26,848 nucleotides of DNA from Betaproteobacteria bacterium UBA2293 (GTDB taxonomy: Bacteria; Pseudomonadota; Gammaproteobacteria; Burkholderiales; Rhodocyclaceae): assembly GCA_002345845.1 (NCBI GenBank), contig DDWF01000170.1:1-26848 (forward strand). Reading direction: 5' to 3'. Below the pieces are notes generated by a model that saw only the letters and a list, made by a program, of their open reading frames with translations, was not told the origin of the DNA and made no database searches. Numbering within the stretch: position 1 is the first letter of the stretch; every line of letters starts with the position of its first letter. Positions 7,425 through 16,030 of this stretch are shown here, one piece after another. A program made the translations under genes and the position numbers.

Positions 7425-7470
7425 CCGCCATTCCGCACACCAGGCACCCGGGCCCAGCCGAGATTTCACC

Positions 7471-8331
7471 ATGGATATGAACCCAGCCCATACCGTAAAG
7501 GATTTCCCGCCGCCGACGCGTTCCCTCGGCGCCATCCTGATCGATGCCGGACGCCTCAGCCCGCAGCAGGCCGGCCTGATCGTCCAGCTGCAGAAGAAGG
7601 ATGGCCTGCGTTTCGGCGAGGCGGCACGGCAGTTGGGCGTTCTCGACGCCGAGGACATCCTGTTCGGTCTCGCCCGCCAGTTCGAATACAGCTGCCTGCC
7701 GGCCGGCGACCCCGCTGTTTCGCCGGAGGTGCTGGCCGCCTTCGGCTCGCAACAGCCGCTGGTCGAAGGGCTGCGCGACGTCCGTTCGCAGCTGATGCTG
7801 CACTGGATGGAACGCGAACCGGCGCGCAGGAGCCTGGCCGTGGTCAGCGCCCGGCGCGGCGAAGGCAAGAGTTTCATCGTTGCCAACCTGGCGGTGCTGT
7901 TTGCCCAACTCGGCCAGCGCACGCTGCTGGTCGACGCCGATCTGCTCCACCCGCGCCAGCATCGGCTGTTCAAGCTCGACAATCGGGCCGGCCTGTCCTC
8001 GGTGCTCAGCGGCCTGGCCGGACTGCAGGCGGCGGTGCCGCTGCCGCGGCTGGGTGGCCTGTTCGTGCTGCCTGCCGGGCCGACGCCGCCGAATCCGCGC
8101 GAACTGCTCTCCCGGCCGTTGCTCGCTGCCTTCATCGGGCAGGCCACGCAGGCCTTCGATGTCGTCCTCATCGACACCCCGTCGGCGGCCCTGGCCGATG
8201 CGCAAATCATCGCCGCCCATGCCGCTGCAGCGATCCTGGTCAGCCGACCGAATGCCGCCACCCTCGCCGAAACGGCGGCATTGACCCGTAACCTCGACAA
8301 CCTGCTCGGTGCCGTGGTCAACGAGTTCTGA
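7471..8331 (+). CDS. EpsG/CpsD-like P-loop ATPase with N-terminal MshEN-like domain
   Basis: 286 residues. Residues about 18-73 (LGAILIDAGRLSPQQAGLIV to GLARQFEY) resemble the MshEN/GspE N-terminal domain. The C-terminal half is a bacterial-tyrosine-kinase-type ATPase: Walker A SARRGEGKS (126-134), Walker A' LLVDAD (152-157) and Walker B VVLIDTP (231-237). This matches chain-length-determinant kinases of the EpsG group, which pair with a Wzz-like protein in the inner membrane to control polymerisation. The tail ends in VVNEF and has no tyrosine cluster, so autophosphorylation of the usual kind is doubtful. The start at 7471 has only a weak ribosome site; an ATG two codons later is also possible. 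Confidence 0.85.
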   Translation: MDMNPAHTVKDFPPPTRSLGAILIDAGRLSPQQAGLIVQLQKKDGLRFGEAARQLGVLDAEDILFGLARQFEYSCLPAGDPAVSPEVLAAFGSQQPLVEGLRDVRSQLMLHWMEREPARRSLAVVSARRGEGKSFIVANLAVLFAQLGQRTLLVDADLLHPRQHRLFKLDNRAGLSSVLSGLAGLQAAVPLPRLGGLFVLPAGPTPPNPRELLSRPLLAAFIGQATQAFDVVLIDTPSAALADAQIIAAHAAAAILVSRPNAATLAETAALTRNLDNLLGAVVNEF

Positions 8332-8344
8332 CGGCGGCCTGGTG

Positions 8345-9619
8345 ATGACGGCGTTTCCCCTTCCCGTTGCCGGCCGCCTCGCAGCGGCTGCCCCGGCCGC
8401 TGGTGGCAATGGTTGGCTCGCCGGCCTGCTGCTGTACACGCCGCTGCTCGCCACCATCCTCTTCGCCAAGTTGTCGGTGCCGCCGTTCGCCGCCCAGTCG
8501 CTGAGCATCGCCTATCTGTTCATCCTGCTCGCCGTCGGGATCGGCGTGATCCTCGGCCAGCTGCGTCTGGACAGCGGCCGGCTCACCTTCTTCCTGATTT
8601 TCGTCGGCTGCATCGGCGCCGTCCAGGTGTTGCGCGGCGAGCCGTTCTCGCTCGCCTCGATGCTGCTGCTGATGACGCTCTACGTTGCCTATGTCTTCCA
8701 TCTGCCGCGGGCGGACGACGGCACGGCGCCGGCACTGCGTTTTTTCCTCGGCCTGGCCACGCTGCTGGCGCTCGCCGGCATCGCCCAGTACGGCCTGCAA
8801 CTGGCGGTCGGCCCGCGCTACGCCTTCCCGCTCGAGAATTTCGTGCCTGACGCCTATCTGATCAAGGGCTTCAACATGCAGGCGCCGATCGCCTATGGCG
8901 AGACCGCCTACCGGGTCAATGGCATCTTCTTCGCCGAGCCGTCGTTCTTCAGCCAGTTCATGGCCGTCGCCATCATCGTCGAACTGCTGACCAGCAACCG
9001 CATGCTGCGCGTGGCGCTGTACGGGCTGGCGCTGCTGCTTTCCTACTCCGGTACCGGCGTCATCCTGCTCGCCATCTGCGGCCCGCTGATCCTGATCACG
9101 CGCCGCCACTGGGGCTTGCTCTGGCTGATCCTCGGGGGGCTGCTGCTCGCCGTCGCCTTCGGCAGCTACCTCGAACTCGACAAGCTGACCGGGCGCCTCG
9201 GCGAATTCGGCTCGGTGCGCTCCAGCGCCCACGCCCGCTTCATCGCCGGCTTCCATGTCTTCGCCCAGTATCTCTGGCCCGATCCGCTGAAGGCGCTGTT
9301 CGGCTACGGCGCCGGAGCCTTTACCGGCTACGCCGAACGGATGCCGTTCCCGGTCGCCGACATGACGTTGTTCAAGATGGTGTTCGAGTACGGCCTGCTC
9401 GGCGCCGGCCTCTACTTCGCCTTCATCTACTACTGCGTTTTCCGCTCGGCGGCGCCGTTCATCGTCCGCCTGGCGGTGGGGCTGACCCTGCTGCTCAACG
9501 GCCCGTTCGTTCCCTTTTTCCACGGCCTGGCGCTCAGCCTGCTGGTGTGGACGACGAAGACGGCAGAGGGCGACAGCCGGTCGCCGGCGCAGAAATCCTT
9601 ACTTTCCGACGGAGTCTGA
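8345..9619 (+). CDS. Wzy-like EPS polymerase / O-antigen ligase-type membrane protein
   Basis: 424 residues with about ten hydrophobic segments spread over the whole length. It has the layout of O-antigen polymerase/ligase-fold proteins, including a large loop after the middle helices with NGIFFAEPSFFSQFMAV and a later GYGAGAF segment. Such proteins polymerise lipid-linked repeat units on the periplasmic face of the inner membrane. It lies directly after the chain-length pair, as expected for a Wzx/Wzy system. Wzy sequences are poorly conserved, so the call rests on topology and context. ATG 8345 is preferred; an upstream in-frame start at 8309 would overlap the ATPase gene. Confidence 0.78.
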   Translation: MTAFPLPVAGRLAAAAPAAGGNGWLAGLLLYTPLLATILFAKLSVPPFAAQSLSIAYLFILLAVGIGVILGQLRLDSGRLTFFLIFVGCIGAVQVLRGEPFSLASMLLLMTLYVAYVFHLPRADDGTAPALRFFLGLATLLALAGIAQYGLQLAVGPRYAFPLENFVPDAYLIKGFNMQAPIAYGETAYRVNGIFFAEPSFFSQFMAVAIIVELLTSNRMLRVALYGLALLLSYSGTGVILLAICGPLILITRRHWGLLWLILGGLLLAVAFGSYLELDKLTGRLGEFGSVRSSAHARFIAGFHVFAQYLWPDPLKALFGYGAGAFTGYAERMPFPVADMTLFKMVFEYGLLGAGLYFAFIYYCVFRSAAPFIVRLAVGLTLLLNGPFVPFFHGLALSLLVWTTKTAEGDSRSPAQKSLLSDGV

Positions 9620-9622
9620 GAA

Positions 9623-10804
9623 ATGTCAGAAGCTTTCCTCTACCTGGCTGGCATTTGCCTGCTGCTTGCCGTGCACCCCTTCGTCACCTACCCGCTGTCG
9701 CTCTATGCGCTGCGCTGGTGGCGGCGGTCGCCGGCGGTCCCGGCGTTGCCGCCCGAGGCAGTCGCGGTGCCAAGTTTCGCGATCTGCATGTGCGCCTACA
9801 ACGAGGAGGCGGTGATCGCGGCCAAGATCGCCAACCTGCTGGCCCTGCGCGAGCAGGAGCCGGGGCTCGAGATCCTCGTCCATGTCGATGCCGCCAGCGA
9901 CCGCACGGCCGAAATCCTCAGCGCCTACGCCGACTGCATCACGCTCCAGGTCTCGGCCGAGCGCCGCGGCAAGACGGCTGGCATGAACAGCCTGGTGGCG
10001 CGGACGACGGCCTCGCTCATCGTCTTCACCGACGCCAACGTGATGCTCGATGCCCAGGCCCTGCCGGCCCTCCGCCGCCATTTTGCCGACCCCGGCGTCG
10101 GCTGCGTCTGCGGCAACCTGGTCTACGTCAATGCCAACGACTCGATCACCGCCGCCACCGGTTCGCTGTACTGGCGCTTCGAGGAAGCGATCAAGCGCCT
10201 GGAAGGCGAGAGCGGCTCGGTGATGGGGGCCGACGGCTCGCTGTTCGCCATCCGCCGCCACCTGCACCACCCGGCGCCGGAACACATCATCGACGACATG
10301 TACGTGTCGTTCCGCATCCTCTGCGACGGCTATCGCATCGTCCAGGCATCCGATGTCCACGCCTACGAGAAGTCGGCCACCTCGGCCGGCGAGGAGTTCC
10401 GCCGCAAGCAGCGCATCGCCTGCCAGGCCTTCAATGTCCACCGCCTGCTCTGGCCGCGCCTGCGCCGGCTCGACGGCCTGAGCCTGTACAAATACCTGTC
10501 GCACAAGCTGCTGCGCTGGCTGAGCATCTATCTGCTGGTGCTCGCCCTGGCCAGTTTCGAACTGGCCCTGGTACTGGCCGGGCAGGGCCTGGCGGCTGCC
10601 GTTCTGGCCGGCCTGCTCGCCCTCGCCCTGGCCATCGGTTACCGCTTTCCGCTCAAACCCTTCGCCCAGATCTTCGACGTCCTCGCCGTGCTCACCGCAG
10701 TCGGCCTCGGCGTCTGGCGTTCGTTGCGCGGCGAACGCTTCCAGACGTGGACGCCGGCGGCCTCCGTCCGCCAGCCAGGTCCGCTCGAAGGCGTCGAACC
10801 ATGA
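9623..10804 (+). CDS. Membrane-bound GT2 glycosyltransferase
   Basis: 393 residues. An N-terminal membrane helix (about 5-25) precedes a GT-A domain: ICMCAYNEEAVIAAKIANLL opens the fold, FTDANVM (135-141) is the DxD-like metal site, MGADGSLFAIRR (201-212) lines the acceptor site, HIIDDMYV (221-228) carries the catalytic acid pair, and RRKQRIA (260-266) is the QxxRW-like motif. Two or three C-terminal helices (about 300-360) follow. This is the architecture of processive or membrane-anchored GT2 enzymes that extend a polysaccharide or lipid-linked repeat at the inner membrane. The sugar cannot be predicted. It overlaps the next gene by four bases. Confidence 0.9.
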   Translation: MSEAFLYLAGICLLLAVHPFVTYPLSLYALRWWRRSPAVPALPPEAVAVPSFAICMCAYNEEAVIAAKIANLLALREQEPGLEILVHVDAASDRTAEILSAYADCITLQVSAERRGKTAGMNSLVARTTASLIVFTDANVMLDAQALPALRRHFADPGVGCVCGNLVYVNANDSITAATGSLYWRFEEAIKRLEGESGSVMGADGSLFAIRRHLHHPAPEHIIDDMYVSFRILCDGYRIVQASDVHAYEKSATSAGEEFRRKQRIACQAFNVHRLLWPRLRRLDGLSLYKYLSHKLLRWLSIYLLVLALASFELALVLAGQGLAAAVLAGLLALALAIGYRFPLKPFAQIFDVLAVLTAVGLGVWRSLRGERFQTWTPAASVRQPGPLEGVEP

Positions 10805-12033
10805 ACTGCCTGTGGCTCGCCCGCGACCAGCCGTTCCCGGCGGATGCCGGCGACAAGATCTATTCGGCCAGCCTCGCCACTGCCCTGGCCGAGGCTGGCG
10901 TGGCCGTCAGCTTTCTCGGCTGCGCCGCCGCCGCTGGTGAGCCGCCGGCCGCTTCGCCGGTGCGCTGGCTGCCGATCGCCGGCGGCAAGCGCAGCCAGGG
11001 CCGGGCGCTGTTCAGCCGGCTGCCGATCGCCGCCGCCATCCACGACACGCCGGCTTTCCGCCTGGCCCTGACCAGCCAGCTGCAGAAAAGCTGGGATGCC
11101 ATCGTCTTCGACAGCTACGGCTCGGGCTGGGCGCTCAAGCGCTATCTGGCGAGCCGCCCGCCGGCCGCCCGGCCGGTGCTGGTCCATGTTGCGCACAATC
11201 AGGAAGGCGCACTGTGGCGCGACATGGTGCGCCACAGCCAGGGTGGTCCGTTGAAAAAGCTGGCCCTCTGGCAGAACTGGCTGAAGGTCGTCGCTCTCGA
11301 GCGCTTCATCCTGCGCCACGTCGATCTGACGACGGCGATCAGCGACGAGGATGGCGCCGCCTTCGCCGCCCTGGCACCGGGGCGCTCGAGCGTGGTGCTG
11401 ACCCCAGGCTATTCCGGCGAAGCCCAGCCGGCGCGGCTGATCGGCGCCGACTGCCCGCGGCGCGTCGTGCTGATCGGCTCCTTCCGCTGGCTGGTCAAGC
11501 AGGAGAACCTGCGCCAGTTTCTCGCCCTGGCCGACACCGCCTTCCATCGCCACGACATCACCTTCGATGTCATCGGCGACGTCCCCGAGGCGCTGCGTGC
11601 CGAACTCGAACCGCGCCTCAAGGCCACCATCTTCCACGGTTTTGTCGACGACGTTGCCCCGTATTTTGCGCGCGCCCGGCTGGCCGTGGTGCCGGAAGTC
11701 ATCGGCGGCGGCTTCAAGTTGAAATTTCTCGACTACATCTTCGGCCGGCTGCCGGTGGCGACCATCACCAACGCCGCCGCCGGCCTGCCGGCGGGCATCC
11801 GCAGCCAGCTGCTGTGCCGCTGCGATCTGGCGACGCTGGTGGATGCCATCGTCGCCCACATCGATCGCCTCGACCAACTCAACGCCATGCAGCGGGGCGC
11901 CTTCGCCGCTGCCGACCAGCTCTATCGCTGGCGCGACCGCGGTAGTGCCTTGCGCGATGCCATCACCACCTGCCAGCAGGCCCGCGCCGCCGTGCCAGCG
12001 CCAGCTAACGACTACCCCTTGGAGGCCCGATGA
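10801..12033 (+). CDS. GT4-like glycosyltransferase
   Basis: 410 residues. The N-terminal part (WLARDQPFPADAGDKIYSAS) is the nucleotide-binding Rossmann start typical of GT4 enzymes, with HVAHNQEG following. The C-terminal domain carries VLIGSFRWLVKQENL, then FDVIGDVPE and the donor-site stretch VPEVIGGGFKLKFLDYIFG, where the E and K side chains contact the donor phosphate in this fold. It resembles the sugar transferases associated with EPS and exosortase loci. No membrane helix is seen, so it probably acts at the cytoplasmic face on the growing lipid-linked unit. The start is in an ATGA overlap with the preceding gene, and the stop is in another with the next. Confidence 0.85.
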   Translation: MNCLWLARDQPFPADAGDKIYSASLATALAEAGVAVSFLGCAAAAGEPPAASPVRWLPIAGGKRSQGRALFSRLPIAAAIHDTPAFRLALTSQLQKSWDAIVFDSYGSGWALKRYLASRPPAARPVLVHVAHNQEGALWRDMVRHSQGGPLKKLALWQNWLKVVALERFILRHVDLTTAISDEDGAAFAALAPGRSSVVLTPGYSGEAQPARLIGADCPRRVVLIGSFRWLVKQENLRQFLALADTAFHRHDITFDVIGDVPEALRAELEPRLKATIFHGFVDDVAPYFARARLAVVPEVIGGGFKLKFLDYIFGRLPVATITNAAAGLPAGIRSQLLCRCDLATLVDAIVAHIDRLDQLNAMQRGAFAAADQLYRWRDRGSALRDAITTCQQARAAVPAPANDYPLEAR

Positions 12034-12956
12034 TCACGCTGATCGTTCCCACCCGCGACCGCGCCCACACCCTGCGCCGGGTCGCCCCCAGCTATTTCGT
12101 CCAGAACGGAATCAGCGAGATCATTTTCGTCATCGACGGCGGCACCGACGACACGCCGCTGGTGCTCGAGAGGATTGCCGCCAGCCGGCCGGCCGTGCGC
12201 ATGTTGATCCTGCGCCACGAAACCCGGCTCGGCGCCGCCCAGGCGCGCAATACCGGCGTCGCGGCGAGCACCAACGAGCTGATCCTGTTTTGCGACGACG
12301 ACGAATACCTGGAAGCCGGCTACGCCAAGACCTGCCTGCAGAAACTGCAGATGCCCGGGGTTGGCGCCGTCTCCGGCCGCCGCGTGTACATGGAAAACGG
12401 CGAGACGCCGCTTGCCGCCCTGCGCCGCTTCGGTCATGGCCTGCGCCCGGGCAAGCCCTTCCGGCCGCTGATCTGCGAATACGTCAATGGCGCCCGCTTC
12501 ACCGGCGACCTCCGGCTGCCGCTGACCAATGCCGTCATCCTGACCCACAAGTCCCTGCTCCGGCGCTTTCCCTACGATCCGCACTATGCCCGCGGCAACG
12601 GCTACCGCGAGGAATCGGATTTCCAGATGAATCTGTACATCCACGGCTACGACCTGATCACCAGTAACGACTGCCACAGCATCCATTTGCCGCCGGCCCA
12701 GGTGCGTACCGGTGGGCAGCGAACGCAGACGCTGCGCCGCATTTACTGGTCGATTTACTACACCCACTATTTCTTCGCCAAGTACTACGCCGTCTATGCC
12801 GCCCGGGTCGGGCTGTGGGCGCCGCGCTGGCTGGCCGAAGCGGCCTTCGCCGTTTTTGCCGTCTATCGCGAGACCCTGCGCCCGCCGCTGTACGCCCTGG
12901 CCAAGTGGGCGCTGCGCCAGCGCCGGCGCTGGGGCGAGCGGACACTGTCCACATGA
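12030..12956 (+). CDS. GT2 glycosyltransferase
   Basis: 308 residues. A GT-A domain starts at the N-terminus (LIVPTRDRAHTLRRV), with VIDGGTDDT, GAAQARNTG and the DxD-type motif FCDDDEYLEAGY (88-99). A glutamate in YREESDFQMNLYIHGYDL (near 193) fits the catalytic base position. The C-terminal 80 residues are aromatic and basic, suggesting membrane contact. It should add one sugar of the repeat unit; donor and linkage are unknown. It overlaps both neighbours by four bases. Confidence 0.9.
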   Translation: MITLIVPTRDRAHTLRRVAPSYFVQNGISEIIFVIDGGTDDTPLVLERIAASRPAVRMLILRHETRLGAAQARNTGVAASTNELILFCDDDEYLEAGYAKTCLQKLQMPGVGAVSGRRVYMENGETPLAALRRFGHGLRPGKPFRPLICEYVNGARFTGDLRLPLTNAVILTHKSLLRRFPYDPHYARGNGYREESDFQMNLYIHGYDLITSNDCHSIHLPPAQVRTGGQRTQTLRRIYWSIYYTHYFFAKYYAVYAARVGLWAPRWLAEAAFAVFAVYRETLRPPLYALAKWALRQRRRWGERTLST

Positions 12957-15040
12957 AGCAGCCATGCGGACTGCCGGCGCCGCCGGCCTTGAGCCGGCGC
13001 AACTTCCTGCAGGGTAGCGGGGCGCTGCTCGGCGGCTGCCTGCTGACGCCAGCGACGGTCTGGGCGGCGATGCCGACGCTGGCCTACGATTTTCGCGGCG
13101 GCCTGCCGCCCGGCATCAGCTACCGGCGGGCCAGCCCGGCCAGCCTGGCTGACGGCGCGCAGCTGCGCACCTTGCCGATTGACGCGCCGCGTTTCCCGCG
13201 CCGCCGCGGGGCGCCGCTCGGCCTGCTGATCGAGGGCGCCGCCAGCAATCTGATCGTCAATTCCGCGCAGATGGACGGTCCGGGCTGGGCCGTTGGCGGC
13301 GGCGTGACCGTTGCCGCCGCCAGTGAGCCGGCACCGGACGGTAGCCGCATGGCCTTCCGCCTCGGCCGCCCGGAGCCGAAGAGCGGCAGCCTGGGCGAAG
13401 CGTCGGTGGCCCATGTCGACAGCGGCGATTTTGCCAGCGCCTCGGTCTGGTTGCGCAGCCTTAGCGGCAGCGGCACCTGGCGCCTGCGCCTGCTCGATTT
13501 CGCCACCTTCAACAACGCCAATGCCGTCGTCGAGGTCAGCCCCGAGTGGCGCCGCTACAGCCTGACGCTCAACCTGCAGGAACGCGACACCGGGATCAAG
13601 CGCTTTGCCGTGCTGTGGAACGAACCGTTCGCAGCCGTCACCGCGGCCCCGGCCATCTACGCGCTGAAGCCGACCACGCCTTACCTGCCGGGGCGCACGC
13701 CGCTGACCCTGGACAGCGTGCTGGTCTGGGGCGCCCAGTATGAAGCCGGCAATGAGGCCAGCTCCTTCATCGCCACCAGTGGCAAGGTCGGCCAGCGGGC
13801 GGCCGACGAGGTGACCTTTCCGGCGGCACCGCTGAATGCCGCCGCCGGCCGCCTGACCATCGTCCTGCCGGACGGCGGTCGCCGCGGCGGGGTGATCGTC
13901 GACGCCGCCGGCGCTGCTGGTGGCCTGCGCCTGGAATATTCGAACAGCGGCTGGCTGGTCGGCCGGGTCGGTCGCGTGAGCCTGGCCGGTTTTGCCGACG
14001 TGACTGCCGATCCGGTGGTCCGCCTTGAATGGAGTGCCGCCGGGGTCCAGTTGTTTTCCGGTGCGACGACGGCCTCCCTGGTCAGCCGGGCAACGCTGCC
14101 GGTCAATCCGCTGCCGATCAGCGGCGGCGCCCGGGCGCGCCTCGGCATGCTGGCCGACGGCCAGCGGCCGCTCGGCCGGGTGGTGGCCCAGCTGACCCTC
14201 GACGGCGAGGTCACGACGATGGCCCCGGTGGCGCTGCCGAACTTTGTTCCGGCCGGCTACCGCCTGGTCTTCGCCGACGATTTCGACGATCCCGACCTCG
14301 GCCGGATCAACGAGAACGCCACCGGTGGCCGCCCCGGCGCCCCGGCCTGGCGCAGCCGCTACCGCCACGAGCGGCGGACGGCGATCAACCAGGAAAAGCA
14401 GATCTACATGGATCCGCAATTCACCGGCTCGACCAGGCAAGCGCTCGGCGTGCAGCCGTTCGCCATCGCCGACGGCAAGCTGCAGATCCGCGCCGAGCGC
14501 GCTGATCCGGAGAAGCTCTCGCCCTACATCTGGAACCGTGCCTACACCTCGGGCTGCATCACCAGTGAACTGACCCACTGGCAGACCTACGGCTATTTCG
14601 AGATGCGCGCCCGGCTGCCGCGCGGCAAGGGTTTCTGGCCGGCCTTCTGGCTATTGCCCAAACGCGCTACCTGGCCGCCCGAGATCGATGTCTTCGAGGC
14701 GTCCGGCACGCGCCCCTACGCCATCAAGCACGGCGCCATCGAACGGCCGCGCAGCGCCACCACCACCGCCGGCCTGTGGATCGACGGGATCATCGACATC
14801 AGCGACGGCTTCCATATCTACGGCCTGGAGTGGACGCGCGACAACATCGTCTTCTTCATCGACGGCATGAAGAGTTTCGAATACGGCCCGCACGCCATCC
14901 ACGAGGATATGTACCTGCTGGCCAATCTGGCCCTGGGCAGCCACGACCCGAACTGGATTCCCAATCCGGACCAGACCACTCCCTTTCCCGGACTCTACGA
15001 AATCGACTACATCCGGGCCTACCAGCGAGGTGCATCATGA
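12953..15040 (+). CDS. Tat-exported GH16 glycanase with N-terminal fibre-like domain
   Basis: 695 residues. The twin-arginine signal SRRNFLQGSGALLGGCLL is at residues 14-31, with likely cleavage after VWAA. Residues about 60-290 match a domain style known from phage fibres and secreted lyases (NLIVNSAQ, PDGSRMAF, ASVWLRS, WRRYSLTL, VWGAQYEAGNEASSFIATSG). A beta-rich linker follows to about 430. The C-terminal third is a GH16 domain (FADDFDDPDL, GYFEMRARLPRGKGFWPAFW), with the catalytic EIDVFE motif at 577-582 (Glu577 nucleophile, Asp579, Glu582 acid/base). GH16 enzymes cleave beta-1,3/1,4-glucans or galactans. Inside an EPS operon it probably trims the polymer, as ExoK does for succinoglycan. 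It overlaps both neighbours by four bases. Confidence 0.88.
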   Translation: MKQPCGLPAPPALSRRNFLQGSGALLGGCLLTPATVWAAMPTLAYDFRGGLPPGISYRRASPASLADGAQLRTLPIDAPRFPRRRGAPLGLLIEGAASNLIVNSAQMDGPGWAVGGGVTVAAASEPAPDGSRMAFRLGRPEPKSGSLGEASVAHVDSGDFASASVWLRSLSGSGTWRLRLLDFATFNNANAVVEVSPEWRRYSLTLNLQERDTGIKRFAVLWNEPFAAVTAAPAIYALKPTTPYLPGRTPLTLDSVLVWGAQYEAGNEASSFIATSGKVGQRAADEVTFPAAPLNAAAGRLTIVLPDGGRRGGVIVDAAGAAGGLRLEYSNSGWLVGRVGRVSLAGFADVTADPVVRLEWSAAGVQLFSGATTASLVSRATLPVNPLPISGGARARLGMLADGQRPLGRVVAQLTLDGEVTTMAPVALPNFVPAGYRLVFADDFDDPDLGRINENATGGRPGAPAWRSRYRHERRTAINQEKQIYMDPQFTGSTRQALGVQPFAIADGKLQIRAERADPEKLSPYIWNRAYTSGCITSELTHWQTYGYFEMRARLPRGKGFWPAFWLLPKRATWPPEIDVFEASGTRPYAIKHGAIERPRSATTTAGLWIDGIIDISDGFHIYGLEWTRDNIVFFIDGMKSFEYGPHAIHEDMYLLANLALGSHDPNWIPNPDQTTPFPGLYEIDYIRAYQRGAS

Positions 15041-16020
15041 ACCCAGTCCCCGACATCCAGGTCGACGTCATCATCCTGTCCTGGAACCGCCCCGACGACA
15101 CCATCGCCGCCATCGTCAGTGCCGCCGACCAGTTGGGCGTGCGCCAGCGCATCCTGATCGTCGACCAGGGCAGCGAAGCCGACAACCTGCGCCGGCTCGA
15201 AGCCTGCCTGGCCGAAGTGCCGAATGCGACGCTCAAGAAGCTCGGCCGCAACAGCGGCGTCGCCGGCGGTCGCAACATCGCCTCGGCGATGGGCAGCGCA
15301 CCCTACATCGTCGCCCTCGACAGCGATGCCGAGTTTGCCGACCGCCACGCCCTGGCCACCGCCGTCGCCCATCTCGACGCCCATCCCGAGCTGTGCGCCA
15401 TCGGTTTTCGCATCGACAACTACTTCACCGGCGAGAACGACGCCACCTCCTGGGATTACCCGCCGGAATGCCGGCCCGACACCGGCTTCCCGGCGACGCG
15501 CTTCATCGGTGCCGGCCACGCCCTGCGCCGTAAGGTGTTCGCCGCCGTCGGCGGCTACGACGACCGCCTGTTCTTCTGTGGCGAGGAGCTCGACCTCAGT
15601 TACCGGATGCTCAACGCCGGCTACCGCATCGCCTACGTGCCGGCAGTCGCCATCCGCCACAAGGTCTCGCCCGAGCACCGGGTGATGTGGGGCAAGGGCC
15701 GCTACTACTACACCGTGCGCAACAGCCTGTACTCGGCCTACAAGTTCGGTACGCCGCTACCGCGCCTGCTGGTCGGCGCCGCCGCCTTCGTCTTCCGCGG
15801 CTGGCGCAATGGCATCGGCCTGGCTGCAGTGCGCGGCATCGGTGACGCGGTCGGCATGTGCCGGACCTACCGGCGCGAGACCCTGGACCAGGCCACCGCG
15901 CCAACCTATGCGCTGAGCCACGAAACCTGGCGCTACATCCGCCAGTGCGAACCAACGCGCCGGGAACCACTGCTCGCCAAGATCCGCCGCCAGTTCGTGC
16001 GCCTGCCGCACCAGGGCTGA
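15037..16020 (+). CDS. GT2 glycosyltransferase
   Basis: 327 residues. The GT-A fold opens with VDVIILSWNRPDDTIAAI; LGRNSGVAGGRNIASAMG and the metal site LDSDAEF (94-100) follow. FIGAGHALRRKVFAAVGGYD and the catalytic GEELDLSYRMLNAGY segment (near 185-199) complete the domain. This is the rhamnosyl/WcaA-type subgroup layout, but the sugar is not predictable. A clear GAGGTG ribosome site precedes ATG 15037, which overlaps the GH16 stop by four bases. It should act at the cytoplasmic face on the lipid-linked repeat. Confidence 0.9.
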   Translation: MNPVPDIQVDVIILSWNRPDDTIAAIVSAADQLGVRQRILIVDQGSEADNLRRLEACLAEVPNATLKKLGRNSGVAGGRNIASAMGSAPYIVALDSDAEFADRHALATAVAHLDAHPELCAIGFRIDNYFTGENDATSWDYPPECRPDTGFPATRFIGAGHALRRKVFAAVGGYDDRLFFCGEELDLSYRMLNAGYRIAYVPAVAIRHKVSPEHRVMWGKGRYYYTVRNSLYSAYKFGTPLPRLLVGAAAFVFRGWRNGIGLAAVRGIGDAVGMCRTYRRETLDQATAPTYALSHETWRYIRQCEPTRREPLLAKIRRQFVRLPHQG

Positions 16021-16030
16021 GGGGCTGACG

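Noticed and set aside
5757..8321. 854-codon open frame on the minus strand
   Set aside because: It lies opposite three well-supported genes, has no domain pattern, and its composition is the antisense of GC-rich codons.
12863..14578. 571-codon open frame on the minus strand
   Set aside because: It is a shadow of the GH16 gene, rich in Gln, Arg, Gly and Ala without any motif.
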